A stretch of 60,219 bases of DNA from Streptomyces albidochromogenes (GCF_005981925.1 NZ_VBVX01000004.1:1-60219), one strand, 5' to 3'; positions 49,681-58,166 are shown, counted from the stretch's first letter. Notes: generated from the sequence alone by a model not told the origin. Numbers and translations are program-made.

Positions 49681-50280
49681 ATGAACACCACCGATTCGAA
49701 CCCGCTCCTCAGCCGCCACAGCGACGCCCTCGCCCTCTTCGGCGGCCATGTGCACGCCGTGCGCGAGGACCAGTGGCAGGCGTCCACGCCCTGCACCGAC
49801 TGGTCGGTGCGCGACCTCGTCAACCATCTGACCGTGGAACAGCTGTGGGTGCCCCCGCTGGTCACCGAGCGGCGCCCCATCGACGAGGGCGCCGACGGCG
49901 GCTTCGGCTTCGACCCCGAGGGCGACGCGCTGGGCGAGGACCCGGTGGCGGCCTGGGACCGGGCGGCGACGGCCGCCCGCGAGGCGTTCGCGGCGCCGGG
50001 CGCGCTGGATCGGACGGTGCACCTGTCGTACGGGGAGACCCCCTGTGCGGCGTACTGCGCCCAGATGGTGGCCGACCTGGTCGTGCACGCGTGGGACCTG
50101 GCGCGGGGCATCGGCGCCGACGAGCGGCTGCCGGCCGACCTCGTGGACTTCGCGGTGCGCGAAGTGGGCCCGTACTCCGCCGAACTGGAGAAGAGCGGCC
50201 TGTTCGCCGCTCCGGTGGAGCCGCCCCCGGGCGCCGACGTGCAGACCAAACTGCTCGCTCTGCTGGGCCGCCGCGTCTGA
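49681..50280 (+). CDS. TIGR03086-type maleylpyruvate-isomerase-like protein
   Basis: A 199-aa DinB/MDMPI-fold protein. The N-terminal helix pair has TPCTDWSVRDLVNHLTVEQLWV with the family's Trp and metal-binding His (near residues 38-58), and a second His lies in DLVVHAWDLARG near 132-143. Members may use mycothiol; the substrate is unknown. The ATG at 49681 follows GAAGGTGAACC. Confidence 0.88.
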   Translation: MNTTDSNPLLSRHSDALALFGGHVHAVREDQWQASTPCTDWSVRDLVNHLTVEQLWVPPLVTERRPIDEGADGGFGFDPEGDALGEDPVAAWDRAATAAREAFAAPGALDRTVHLSYGETPCAAYCAQMVADLVVHAWDLARGIGADERLPADLVDFAVREVGPYSAELEKSGLFAAPVEPPPGADVQTKLLALLGRRV

Positions 50281-50293
50281 CGGCCGGCCGGGC

Positions 50294-50334
50294 CGCCCCC
50301 GGCCCCGGCCCCCCACGGGCCCGGGCCGGGGGCG
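50294..50334. terminator. terminator between convergent genes
   Basis: CGCCCCCGGCCC (50294-50305) pairs with GGGCCGGGGGCG (50323-50334), between the TIGR03086 gene and the PfpI-like gene. Confidence 0.8.
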
Positions 50335-50342
50335 AAGCCGCG

Positions 50343-50891
50343 TCAGGGCTTGGCGGCCCGCGCGAACTCCTCGGTGAAGGCGGTGCAGAACGCCTTCAGG
50401 TCGTCCGGCTTGCGGCTGGTGATCAGCGTGGCGGGCGTCGCGTCGCACACCTTGACCTGCTCGTCGACCCAGGTGCCGCCCGCGTTGCGGATGTCCGTAC
50501 GCAGACTCGGCCACGAGGTCAGCGTCCTGCCGCGCAGCACGTCCGCCTCGACGAGCGTCCAGGGACCGTGACAGATGGACGCGACGGGCTTGCCCGCGTC
50601 GAAGAAGGCGCGCACGAACGCCACGGCCTTCTCGTCCATCCGCAGGAAGTCCGGGTTGGCGACGCCGCCCGGCAGCACCAGGCCGCCGTACTCCTCCACC
50701 GAGGCGTCGCCGACCACCTGGTCGACGGGAAACGTGTCCGCCTTGTCGAGGTGGTGGAACGCCTGAACGCTGCCCGGCTTCGTGGAGACCAGCCGGGGCG
50801 TGTCACCCGTGTCGGTCACCGCCTGCCAGGGCTCGGTGAGTTCGACCTGCTCGACGCCCTCGGGCGCCACGAGAAACGCGATCCGCATCAT
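50343..50891 (-). CDS. PfpI/DJ-1-family protein
   Basis: A 182-aa class I glutamine amidotransferase-like protein of the PfpI (Hsp31/YhbO) branch. The nucleophile elbow is ASICHGP with Cys107 and His108; an early Glu (VEQVELTEPW) can complete the site. Family members act on glycated or damaged proteins or as glyoxalases; which applies is unknown. The ATG at 50891 follows GGAAGGGAG. It is 55 bp downstream of the CBS gene and probably shares its SigB-type promoter. Confidence 0.88.
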   Translation of the reverse strand: MMRIAFLVAPEGVEQVELTEPWQAVTDTGDTPRLVSTKPGSVQAFHHLDKADTFPVDQVVGDASVEEYGGLVLPGGVANPDFLRMDEKAVAFVRAFFDAGKPVASICHGPWTLVEADVLRGRTLTSWPSLRTDIRNAGGTWVDEQVKVCDATPATLITSRKPDDLKAFCTAFTEEFARAAKP

Positions 50892-50946
50892 GCTCCCTTC
50901 CTGGAAATGTGTGGTGCCGCGGTGTGTCCGCCGTCCGCCCGGCGTC

Positions 50947-51384
50947 TCAGAAGCCGGCGTCGGGACCGGGGGTGGGCGCGGACCTGCTGATGTCGGCGAG
51001 CGCCGACCGCGGGTCCTGGAACTCCGCGAGGTCGCCGATGCTCACCACGCCGAGCGGGCGGCCGTCCTCGACGACCGGAAGCCGCCTGATGGCGTGCTGC
51101 CGCATCAGCGTGACGGCCGTCGACACCTCGTCGTCCGGCCCGACGCACACCGGCGCCGGCGTGCACACGGACTGGGCGTTGACCGTGAGGGGATCGAAGC
51201 CGTCCGCGACCGCGCGCAGCGCGATGTCCCGGTCGGTGAGCACACCGATCAACTGGTTGTCCCGCGCCACCAGCACATCACCGATGTCCTGCGCGCGCAT
51301 CAGCTGCGCCGCCTCCACGAGCGAGGCGTCGGGCCGCACGGCCGCGACCCCCGCCGTCATGACTTCCCTCACGAACTGGGCCAT
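50947..51384 (-). CDS. CBS-domain pair protein
   Basis: A 145-aa protein consisting of two CBS domains (VREVMTAGVAAVRPDASLVEAA..., then QSVCTPAPVCVGPDDEVSTAVTLM... with RRLPVVEDGRPLGVVSIGDLAE). Such proteins bind AMP, ATP or NAD(H) and act as energy or redox sensors; the partner is unknown. The ATG at 51384 follows AGGCGG. A near-perfect SigB-type promoter lies 46 bp upstream, and the PfpI-like gene follows in the same direction. Confidence 0.92.
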   Translation of the reverse strand: MAQFVREVMTAGVAAVRPDASLVEAAQLMRAQDIGDVLVARDNQLIGVLTDRDIALRAVADGFDPLTVNAQSVCTPAPVCVGPDDEVSTAVTLMRQHAIRRLPVVEDGRPLGVVSIGDLAEFQDPRSALADISRSAPTPGPDAGF

Positions 51385-51429
51385 GGCTGTCCGCCTCATC
51401 TCTTCACTCGCTGTCGGCTACCGGCGCGG

Positions 51430-51453
51430 GTACCCGTGGCGCGGGTCGCAAAC
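51430..51453 (-). promoter_or_regulatory. SigB-type promoter of the CBS-PfpI pair
   Basis: On the minus strand GTTT, exactly 14 nt, GGGTAC: a full match to the B. subtilis/Streptomyces SigB-type consensus, and the best such element in the window. Confidence 0.75.
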
Positions 51454-51747
51454 ATGCGCCGGTCCCGTCCCCCGGTCCGTCCGTCGATTCCCCGCCGCCC
51501 GCGTGTTTGGAGCCCGGCGCACAGGGGACCCGGTGCGCGGCCGAGCGGCCACTTGGGAAGAGGGACGGCCTCCGGGCGCGTTCCCGCACCGCTTCGAACG
51601 GCGGCGGCGCGGGACGCGCCCGGAGTTCTGCCGCGCCCCGGGACCCCGCCCGGGTCCAGCTCGCCCGCGAAGTGTCACTTCCACGGGTTTGCCCGTCGCC
51701 GTCCTGGTGACCCGGCCCCCAGGCCGTCCCTCAGGAAGGACAGGGCC
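51454..51747. other. intergenic region upstream of the 48-aa membrane protein gene
   Basis: No supported gene. A GTTTGCCC element at 51687-51694 resembles the -35 part of the SigB-like promoters at 37351 and 53842, but the -10 (TGGTGA at 51705-51710) fits poorly. Confidence 0.35.
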
Positions 51748-51894
51748 ATGGTGGGCTTAGCCGTGCTGATCCCGGTGCTCGTGCCGGTGTTCATGCTGGG
51801 CGTGATCATCGCGCTCGGCCGCTACGAGGAATTCATACTGACCGCGCGGGCCAAGGGCGCGCGTCACCGCCGGACGGGACCGGTCAGGCGGTGA
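51748..51894 (+). CDS. 48-residue single-span membrane protein
   Basis: One transmembrane helix (LAVLIPVLVPVFMLGVIIAL, residues 4-23) is followed by a basic cytoplasmic tail (RAKGARHRRTGPVRR). The AGGAAGGA ribosome binding site is strong and the codon use typical. No family is recognised. It lies between the CBS and TPP-enzyme genes, inside the stress neighbourhood, and could be a small stress membrane protein. Confidence 0.6.
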   Translation: MVGLAVLIPVLVPVFMLGVIIALGRYEEFILTARAKGARHRRTGPVRR

Positions 51895-51936
51895 CGGAAC
51901 GCACCAGGCCGGGGCAGCCCCCCGGCCCTGCGGAGG

Positions 51937-53742
51937 TCAGTCGTCCGCGCCCGGCCTGGGGCTGCCCGGCAGGAACTCCTGGAACTTCGACTTCAGACCC
52001 TGCTTCATCACCGCCGCCCCGTCGGCGTCCCCCTTCAGCAGCGCCGAAGCCGTCGCCTCGATCTGCTCCCACGTCGCGTGCGGCGGGATCGGCGGCACCG
52101 ACGGATCGGTGACGAAGTCCAGCACCACCGGGCCGTCCGCCGCCAGCGCGGCCCGCCACGCGCCCTCGACCTCCTCCGGCTTCTCCACCCGGATCCCGGT
52201 CAGGCCGATCGACTCGGCGAACGCCGCGTACGACACGTCGGGGAGCGACTGCGAGGGCAGGAACGACGGCGCGCCGCCCATCGCCCGCAGCTCCCAGGTG
52301 ACCTGGTTCAGGTCCCGGTTGTTGTAGACGGCGACCACCAGCCGCGGATCGTCCCACAGGTGGCGGTACTTCGCGACCGAGATCAGCTCCGCCATGCCGT
52401 TCATCTGCATCGCCCCGTCGCCGACGAGCGCGATCGCGGGACGGTTCGGGTGCGCGAACTTCGCCCCGATCGCATACGGCACACCGCACCCCATCGTGGC
52501 CAGCGTCCCCGACAGCGACGCCCGCATGTCGCCGCGCAGGCGCACATGGCGTGCGAACCAGTTGGTGGCCGACCCCGAGTCGGCCGTCACCATCGCGTGG
52601 TCCGGCAGCAGCGGCGACAGGGCCGCCGCCACGTGCTCCGGGTTGACCGGGTCGGCGGACAGGGCGGCCCGCCGCTCCATGATCTCCGTCCACCGCTCGA
52701 CGCCCGCGCAGATCTCGTCGAACCAGTCCCGCGCCTCGTTGCGCCGCAGCAGCGGGATCAGCTGGCGCAGGGTCGCCCGCGCGTCGCCGACCAGGTTCAC
52801 CTCGTACGGGTAGCGCATCCCGATCATGTGCGGGTCGATGTCGATCTGCACCGCGCGGGCCTTGCCGAACTCCGGGAGGAACTGGGCGTACGGGAAGCTG
52901 GAACCGATCGTCAGCAGCGTGTCGCAGTCCCGCATCATCTCGTACGACGGACGGGTGCCCAGCAGCCCGATGGAGCCCGTGACGTACGGCAGCTCGTCGG
53001 ACAGCACGTCCTTGCCGAGCAGCGCCTTCGCGACGCCCGCGCCCAGCAGCTCCGCGACCTCCGCGACCTCGGCCCGCGCCCCCGCGGCGCCCTGACCGGC
53101 CAGGATCGCCACCTTGTCGCCGGCGTTGAGCACGTCCGCCGCCCGCCGCAGCGCGTCCGGCGACGGCATCGCGGTCCAGCTGCTGCGGTCCAGGCTGGAG
53201 GGGACCATCTTGAAGGCGTGCGGCGGCGGCGTGTACTCCAGCTCCTGCACGTCCGCCGGCACGATGACCGCCGTGGGACAGCGCCGGGCGTACGCCGTGC
53301 GGATCGCCCGGTCCAGCACGTTCGGCAGCTGCTCGGGCACGGTCACCGTCTCGACGAAGTCGGAGGCGACGTCCTTGAACAGCGAGTGCAGATCGACCTC
53401 CTGCTGGTACGAGCCGCCCATGGCGCTGCGCGCGGTCTGCCCGACGATGGCCACCACCGGCACGTGGTCGAGCTTGGCGTCGTACAGGCCGTTGAGGAGG
53501 TGGATCGCACCGGGCCCGGAGGTCGCGACGCACACGCCGAGCCGGTTGCCGAACTTGGCGTATCCGACCGCCTCGAACGCGGACATCTCCTCGTGGCGGG
53601 ACTGGATGAAGCGGGGCTGGTCGTCGGCGCGCCCCCAGGCCGCCAGCAGGCCGTTGATGCCGTCACCCGGATAGCCGAAGACGCACTCGACTCCCCACTC
53701 GCGCAGGCGCGACAGGATCCGGTCGGCAACGTCGGTGCTCAT
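51937..53742 (-). CDS. TPP-dependent enzyme, pyruvate oxidase/acetolactate synthase-like
   Basis: A 601-aa thiamine diphosphate enzyme. The catalytic Glu lies in SRHEEMSAFEAVGYAK near residues 48-63. The central FAD/NAD-type domain is near 200-330. The TPP/Mg motif GDGAMQMNG...NN lies near 425-455. It resembles PoxB-type pyruvate oxidases more than biosynthetic acetolactate synthase, and no small subunit gene adjoins it. The ATG at 53742 has GGAGG eight bases upstream. It is divergent from the sigma factor gene, with a SigB-type promoter (53794-53818). Confidence 0.88.
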   Translation of the reverse strand: MSTDVADRILSRLREWGVECVFGYPGDGINGLLAAWGRADDQPRFIQSRHEEMSAFEAVGYAKFGNRLGVCVATSGPGAIHLLNGLYDAKLDHVPVVAIVGQTARSAMGGSYQQEVDLHSLFKDVASDFVETVTVPEQLPNVLDRAIRTAYARRCPTAVIVPADVQELEYTPPPHAFKMVPSSLDRSSWTAMPSPDALRRAADVLNAGDKVAILAGQGAAGARAEVAEVAELLGAGVAKALLGKDVLSDELPYVTGSIGLLGTRPSYEMMRDCDTLLTIGSSFPYAQFLPEFGKARAVQIDIDPHMIGMRYPYEVNLVGDARATLRQLIPLLRRNEARDWFDEICAGVERWTEIMERRAALSADPVNPEHVAAALSPLLPDHAMVTADSGSATNWFARHVRLRGDMRASLSGTLATMGCGVPYAIGAKFAHPNRPAIALVGDGAMQMNGMAELISVAKYRHLWDDPRLVVAVYNNRDLNQVTWELRAMGGAPSFLPSQSLPDVSYAAFAESIGLTGIRVEKPEEVEGAWRAALAADGPVVLDFVTDPSVPPIPPHATWEQIEATASALLKGDADGAAVMKQGLKSKFQEFLPGSPRPGADD

Positions 53743-53793
53743 ACGAAGGGCCTCCTACGGGCGGTGCGGTTGAAAAGAGCAGCACTCTGCCGA

Positions 53794-53818
53794 GTACCAG
53801 GCATACGGACAGGGAAAC
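53794..53818 (-). promoter_or_regulatory. SigB-type promoter candidate of the TPP enzyme
   Basis: On the minus strand GTTT, 15 nt, TGGTAC, one base off GGGTAC. Confidence 0.55.
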
Positions 53819-53841
53819 CGGACCGCCGTAAAACCCGACCC

Positions 53842-53866
53842 GTTTGCCCTCCCGAAGCGGGGGCAC
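53842..53866 (+). promoter_or_regulatory. SigB-type promoter candidate of the sigma factor gene
   Basis: GTTT, 15 nt, GGGCAC, one base off GGGTAC. It suggests autoregulation, with a leader of about 135 nt. Confidence 0.5.
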
Positions 53867-54010
53867 GTGCTCCATGTGCTTCGGACCGGAGGCACGTCCG
53901 TGGGAGCGGCAGTTCAAGCGCTCCGGGCGTGTCACGTCCGGACGCTGCGAAAACTCCCCCCGCGGTGACACCCGTCCGCCGTCTGCACCGTTCAGGGAGT
54001 TGCAACGAAG

Positions 54011-54805
54011 ATGCGTACCACCTCAGCCCGCAGGACGCACCCGCACCACGATGCCCCCGACACCTCCGAGGACTTCCGCCGTCTGTGCGCCATGCCCGAG
54101 GGCGAGGAGCGGGACGCGCTGCGCCAGGAGATCGTGAACGCCTGGCTGCCGATGGCGGACCGGCTCGCGAGCCGGTTCCGCAACCGCGGGGAGGCCATCG
54201 AGGACCTGCGCCAGGTGGCCGCGCTGGGCCTGGTCAAGGCGGTGGACCGGTACGACCCGGACCACGGCTCGGCCTTCGAGAGCTACGCCGTGCCGACGAT
54301 CACCGGTGAGATCAAGCGCCACTTCCGCGACCACATGTGGACCCTGCACGTGCCGCGCCGCGTCCAGGACCTGCGCAACCGCGTCCGTGCCGCCAGCCAG
54401 GAGCTGTCCGCGACCGTGTCGGGCCCCGCCCCCACCGTCGCGGAGATCGCCGAGAAGGCCGGCATGACCGAGGAGGAGGCCCTCACGGGTCTCGAGGCGC
54501 TCGACTCCTTCACCGCGCTGTCCCTCGACGCCCAGCTGCCCGGAACGGGCGACGGATACTCGCTCAGCGACGCGCTGGGCGGCCCCGACGGCGCCCTCGA
54601 CGTCATCGTCGACCGGGAGGCCGTCAAGCCGGCCCTCAACCGGCTCCCGGAGCGCGAGAAGAAGATCCTCTACATGCGCTTCTTCCGCGACATGACGCAG
54701 AGCAGCATCGCCGAGGACCTCGGGCTCTCCCAGATGCACGTCTCCCGGCTGATCAGCCGCTGCTGCACCCGTCTGCGCGACGAGGCCCTGCGGGACGCCG
54801 CATAG
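54011..54805 (+). CDS. SigB/SigF-type RNA polymerase sigma factor
   Basis: A 264-aa stress/sporulation-type sigma factor. Region 2 (LADRLASRF is read as ADRLASRFRNRGEAIEDLRQVAALGLVKAVDRYDP in parts, then ESYAVPTITGEIKRHFRD) lies near 45-110, region 3 near 115-170, and region 4 (LPEREKKILYMRFFRDMTQSSIAEDLGLSQMHVSRLI in parts) near 205-250. This subfamily is normally held by RsbW-type anti-sigma factors; none is adjacent. The ATG at 54011 has a weak GGGAG upstream. Its 3' end overlaps the convergent PAS-GAF gene by 53 bp. Confidence 0.93.
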   Translation: MRTTSARRTHPHHDAPDTSEDFRRLCAMPEGEERDALRQEIVNAWLPMADRLASRFRNRGEAIEDLRQVAALGLVKAVDRYDPDHGSAFESYAVPTITGEIKRHFRDHMWTLHVPRRVQDLRNRVRAASQELSATVSGPAPTVAEIAEKAGMTEEEALTGLEALDSFTALSLDAQLPGTGDGYSLSDALGGPDGALDVIVDREAVKPALNRLPEREKKILYMRFFRDMTQSSIAEDLGLSQMHVSRLISRCCTRLRDEALRDAA

Positions 54806-55982
54806 CGAGCGCCGCATGGCGGGACATCAGGTCCATGACCTGGCCCTCCGCCATGGAGAACGCCCGCCGGGGACCCGTACGGAACAGGGTGAGCACCCCC
54901 TGCACGGGTCCGGTGGACCCTGCCCCGGCCCCGTCGGCGCCCGGCGCCGTCAGCGGCACGCACAGCAGCGAGGTGACGTCCGCCCGTACGAGCACCGGAT
55001 CGCCCGCCGGGTCGTGACCGAAGCCGTCCGTGTCCTCCGGCCGCACCTGGAGGGTCGCGGAGCCGCCCCGGGCGGCCTCCACCACCAGCGGGCAGCCGGA
55101 CGGGTCCTGGCCGGCCAGCACCTGCGCGAGGTCTTCGCCGCCCGGTCCGCCCGGTCCGAGCACGAGCGTGCGCTTGATCGGCCCTCCGGCGACGACATCG
55201 GCGACCACCCAGTCGGCGAAACGTTCGTGCAGCACCCGTGCGGCGGCCTCCAGGGCGGCCTCGGGGTCCTCGGGCGGGGCGGACAGCAGCGCGGTGGTCA
55301 TCGCGTCGACGAGGTCCAGGCGCTCCGCGTACCGGGTCGTCTCCCGCAGATCCGGCAGCGCGGTGCGCCTCCGGCCCGCCGCGACCGCCCGCGTCGACGG
55401 GTACGCGCCGGCCTGGCGCCCGGAGACCGCGTTCTGGAAGACGACGAGCACCGCCGGATGCGTCTCGTCCGGCGGGCGCAGCGCGGTCAGGGTGGCCAGC
55501 AGCCGATCGTCGGGCCGCTGCTGGAGATGGACGGCCAGGCTCCGGTCGCCCTCGCCGCGCGCCACGGCGGCGGCCTGCGAACGGAACGCGGCCCGGTCCC
55601 CGGGGCTCAGCAGCGCCGCCAGCGGACGCCCCGTCGCGTACCCGGCCCGGACACCGGTGAGCCCCGTCGCGGCGAAGTTCATCCGCCGTACGACGGTCTC
55701 CCTGTCCACCAGCGCGACCGGCACCGGAAGCCGCTGGAACAGGGCCTTGAGCAGCTGCCGCTCCTGCCGCTCCTGCCGGTCGGGGGACGCGGCGTTCGGG
55801 GCGACGGCCCGCAGCCGCTCGTACCGGGGCCACAAGGTGTCGGCGACGTGCCGCAATTCGAACAGAGCGGCGTCCAGGACGGCGAGGTGCTCGTCGGGCG
55901 GCAGGGCGCGCGCGGCCCTCAACTCTCCGACCCGTCTGACGAAATCTGCCAGCTCCGCGCCGAAGTCGTCCGTCTGCGTCAT
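54753..55982 (-). CDS. PAS-GAF sensor protein without output domain
   Basis: A 409-aa sensory protein. An N-terminal helical part is followed by a PAS domain (LPVPVALVDRETVVRRMNFAATGLTG, near 88-115) and a GAF-like domain near 225-390 (VLHERFADWVVADVV, VTSLLCVPLTAP, GVLTLFR). Many streptomycete homologues end in a PP2C (SpoIIE-like) phosphatase; here the protein stops after GAF with a short tail. Its position convergent with a SigB-type gene suggests a role in sigma control (inference). Its 3' end overlaps that gene by 53 bp. Confidence 0.85.
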   Translation of the reverse strand: MTQTDDFGAELADFVRRVGELRAARALPPDEHLAVLDAALFELRHVADTLWPRYERLRAVAPNAASPDRQERQERQLLKALFQRLPVPVALVDRETVVRRMNFAATGLTGVRAGYATGRPLAALLSPGDRAAFRSQAAAVARGEGDRSLAVHLQQRPDDRLLATLTALRPPDETHPAVLVVFQNAVSGRQAGAYPSTRAVAAGRRRTALPDLRETTRYAERLDLVDAMTTALLSAPPEDPEAALEAAARVLHERFADWVVADVVAGGPIKRTLVLGPGGPGGEDLAQVLAGQDPSGCPLVVEAARGGSATLQVRPEDTDGFGHDPAGDPVLVRADVTSLLCVPLTAPGADGAGAGSTGPVQGVLTLFRTGPRRAFSMAEGQVMDLMSRHAALAMRRPAGPRRADGCSSG

Positions 55983-56006
55983 ACGAGAAAGCTAACGGGT
56001 CCGGCG

Positions 56007-56031
56007 GTTTTGCGGACAGGGTGGTGGGAAG
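56007..56031 (+). promoter_or_regulatory. SigB-type promoter candidate of the ANTAR gene
   Basis: GTTT, 15 nt, GGGAAG, fitting the GGGWA form of SigB -10 boxes. Confidence 0.4.
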
Positions 56032-56057
56032 CCGCACAGAGAAGGGAGAACTCCGCC

Positions 56058-56774
56058 ATGCTGTCCGAGCTGTCCCAGCAGGAAGTCCAGCGGCCCGAAC
56101 CCGACTCCTCGGTGCGCACGCTCTCCGAGCTGGCGCAGCAGTCCGCGCGGTGCGCCCCCGCCAGCTGCGGCGCCGTGGCGACGATCGCCGACGGCGGCGC
56201 CGAACGGCGCACCACGGCGACCCACCCGGATCTGGACACCCTCGCCTCCGTCCAGCTCGCCGTGGGGGACGGGCCGATCCCCACCGCGCTCGACCGCGGG
56301 GAGCCCGTGGGCGCGCGGGACCTGCTGGTCGACGAGCGGTGGCCCGAGTACCGGGCACTGGCGCTCGACTCCGGCGTACGGGCCAGTGTGACCCTCCCGT
56401 TCCGCCGCGACGGCATCGAGGTCACCGTCAGCCTCTACGGCTTCCGGCCCGGCTCCCTGGAACGCGCGGCGTACGGCCCCGTCAACGTCCTGGGCGAGCA
56501 GGTGACCGCCGGTCTCGTCCGTGACCGGTGCTACCGGGCGGCCCTCGCCGAGGTGGACCAGCTGGAGACGGCCCTGCGCTCGCGCGCCGTCATCGACCAG
56601 GCCAGCGGGATCGTGATGCATGTGCTGGGCTGCGACAGCGCGCAGGCGTTCGCCGTGCTGCGGCAGATGTCCCAGCAGGAGAACCGCAAGCTGGCCCAGG
56701 TCGCGGAGTCGGTCGTCGAAGGCAGGGGACATGGCCTGGAAAGCGCCCTGGCCCGGCTCGCGCGGCGCCCCTAG
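56058..56774 (+). CDS. GAF-ANTAR RNA-binding antiterminator-type regulator
   Basis: A 238-aa protein with a GAF domain (residues about 30-165: ASVQLAVGDGPIPTALDRGEPV, VRASVTLPFRRDG) and a C-terminal ANTAR domain (SRAVIDQASGIVMHVLGCDSAQAFAVLRQMSQ in two parts, near 175-225). ANTAR proteins bind twin hairpins in RNA to prevent termination. The ligand and target are unknown. The ATG at 56058 has GGGAGAA upstream. It is divergent from the PAS-GAF gene, and the next gene starts 42 bp later. Confidence 0.92.
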   Translation: MLSELSQQEVQRPEPDSSVRTLSELAQQSARCAPASCGAVATIADGGAERRTTATHPDLDTLASVQLAVGDGPIPTALDRGEPVGARDLLVDERWPEYRALALDSGVRASVTLPFRRDGIEVTVSLYGFRPGSLERAAYGPVNVLGEQVTAGLVRDRCYRAALAEVDQLETALRSRAVIDQASGIVMHVLGCDSAQAFAVLRQMSQQENRKLAQVAESVVEGRGHGLESALARLARRP

Positions 56775-56816
56775 GATCACCCCTCCTGTCCTCTTCGACG
56801 TGCGAGGAGTTCCGCG

Positions 56817-58055
56817 ATGAGCGCTGCGACGACGTCCGGACCCGGTCCCTCCCGGCCCGGCGGGGTGGACCGCCGCGACCTGCTGAAACTGCTCGCGGCG
56901 AGCCCGGTGGCGCCCGTGGCCGCGCAGTGGGCCGCCGCCGGACCGGTGTCGGCGGCCCCGTCCGGGGCCCTCACCGCGCCGGGCATCGCCAAGCCGCTGC
57001 CGGCCGAGCTGTTCACGATCCGGGGCACCAACGCCGAGACCGCCCCGGGCGCCTTCGCCGGAACCGGCAGGATCACCCCGGCCGACCGGTTCTTCGTACG
57101 CAACCACACCTCCACACCCCGGCTCGGTGAGTCCGAGTGGCGGCTGACCGTGTGGGGCGACGGGCTGAGCGGCGGGCCGGTCCGGTTCACGTACGGACAG
57201 CTGCGCTCACTGCCCTCCGTCACCCGCACGGCCTTCCTGGAATGCGCGGGCAACGGCCGCGACTACTACGCCACCCAGCAGGGCCAGTCCGTCACCGGCA
57301 CGCCCTGGACGCTCGGCGCCATCGGCGTGGCGCGCTGGCGCGGCGTGCGGCTCGCCGACGTACTGCGGCGCGCCGGCATCGGCGGGCAGGCGGTCGACGT
57401 GATGCCGCGCGGCCTGGACGACGCGTACGTCACCGACGGCGTCAGTTTCGGCCGGCCGCGCAGGCCGCTGCCGGTCGCCAAGGCGATGGACGACGTGATC
57501 CTGGCGTACGAGATGAACGGCGAGCCCCTGCCGTACGACCACGGCTTCCCGGTGCGCGTCGTCGTGCCGTCCTGGGTCGGCATCGCGTCCATCAAGTGGC
57601 TCGGTGACATCGAGGTGAGCGCCACGGCGCTGTCCTCGCCGTGGACCACGCGGTCCTACCGGATGTTCGGCGCGGCGTACCCGCCGGAGGGGAGCGCCCC
57701 GCTCACCCGCCAGACGATCAAGAGCATGTTCGAGTGCGCGCCGGGAGCCCTCTTCGCCCCGGGCAGGACCCACCACCTGACCGGCCGCTCCTGGTCGGCG
57801 GCGGCCGCCGTGCGCACGGTGGAGGTCAGCACGGACGGCGGCGCGCACTGGCGGCGCGCGAAGCTGCGCGACACCCCGCACCGGGACAGCTGGGTCCGGT
57901 GGTCGGTGGACTGGCGTCCGCGCCACGACGGGCCGGCCGTGCTGCTGGCCCGCGCGACGGACGCGCGGGGCAACACCCAGCCCCCGGCCTCGGTGCACAA
58001 CACGCAGGGCTACCTGTTCGACGCGGTGGTGCGCCACCGGGTCACCGTGGGCTGA
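56817..58055 (+). CDS. Tat-exported molybdopterin-dependent oxidoreductase (sulfite oxidase-like)
   Basis: A 412-aa enzyme of the sulfite oxidase/YedY superfamily. The twin-arginine signal DRRDLLKLLA lies at residues 18-27, with Ala-rich cleavage near 47. The Mo-binding cysteine is Cys143 in FLECAGNGR. The cofactor-binding stretch GVARWRGVRLADVLRRAGI and the C-terminal Mo-co dimerisation domain (290-410) follow. It acts outside the membrane with the pterin cofactor inserted before export. The substrate (sulfite or another sulfoxide) is unknown, and no haem domain is fused. The ATG follows GAGGAGT. Confidence 0.9.
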   Translation: MSAATTSGPGPSRPGGVDRRDLLKLLAASPVAPVAAQWAAAGPVSAAPSGALTAPGIAKPLPAELFTIRGTNAETAPGAFAGTGRITPADRFFVRNHTSTPRLGESEWRLTVWGDGLSGGPVRFTYGQLRSLPSVTRTAFLECAGNGRDYYATQQGQSVTGTPWTLGAIGVARWRGVRLADVLRRAGIGGQAVDVMPRGLDDAYVTDGVSFGRPRRPLPVAKAMDDVILAYEMNGEPLPYDHGFPVRVVVPSWVGIASIKWLGDIEVSATALSSPWTTRSYRMFGAAYPPEGSAPLTRQTIKSMFECAPGALFAPGRTHHLTGRSWSAAAAVRTVEVSTDGGAHWRRAKLRDTPHRDSWVRWSVDWRPRHDGPAVLLARATDARGNTQPPASVHNTQGYLFDAVVRHRVTVG

Positions 58056-58166
58056 GCGGAGCCCCGGCGGCCGGCCCCCTGGTCCGGGCCGCGCCACTAC
58101 AGGGGGCGGTGACAGGGGGGTGACGTGTGCATGCGTGTCGCCGTGCGGGGAAAGTGAGCCTTGGCC

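Noticed and set aside
51687-51710. SigB-type promoter of the 48-aa protein gene
   Set aside because: The -35 is good, but TGGTGA matches the -10 at only three positions, so it was not called as a promoter.
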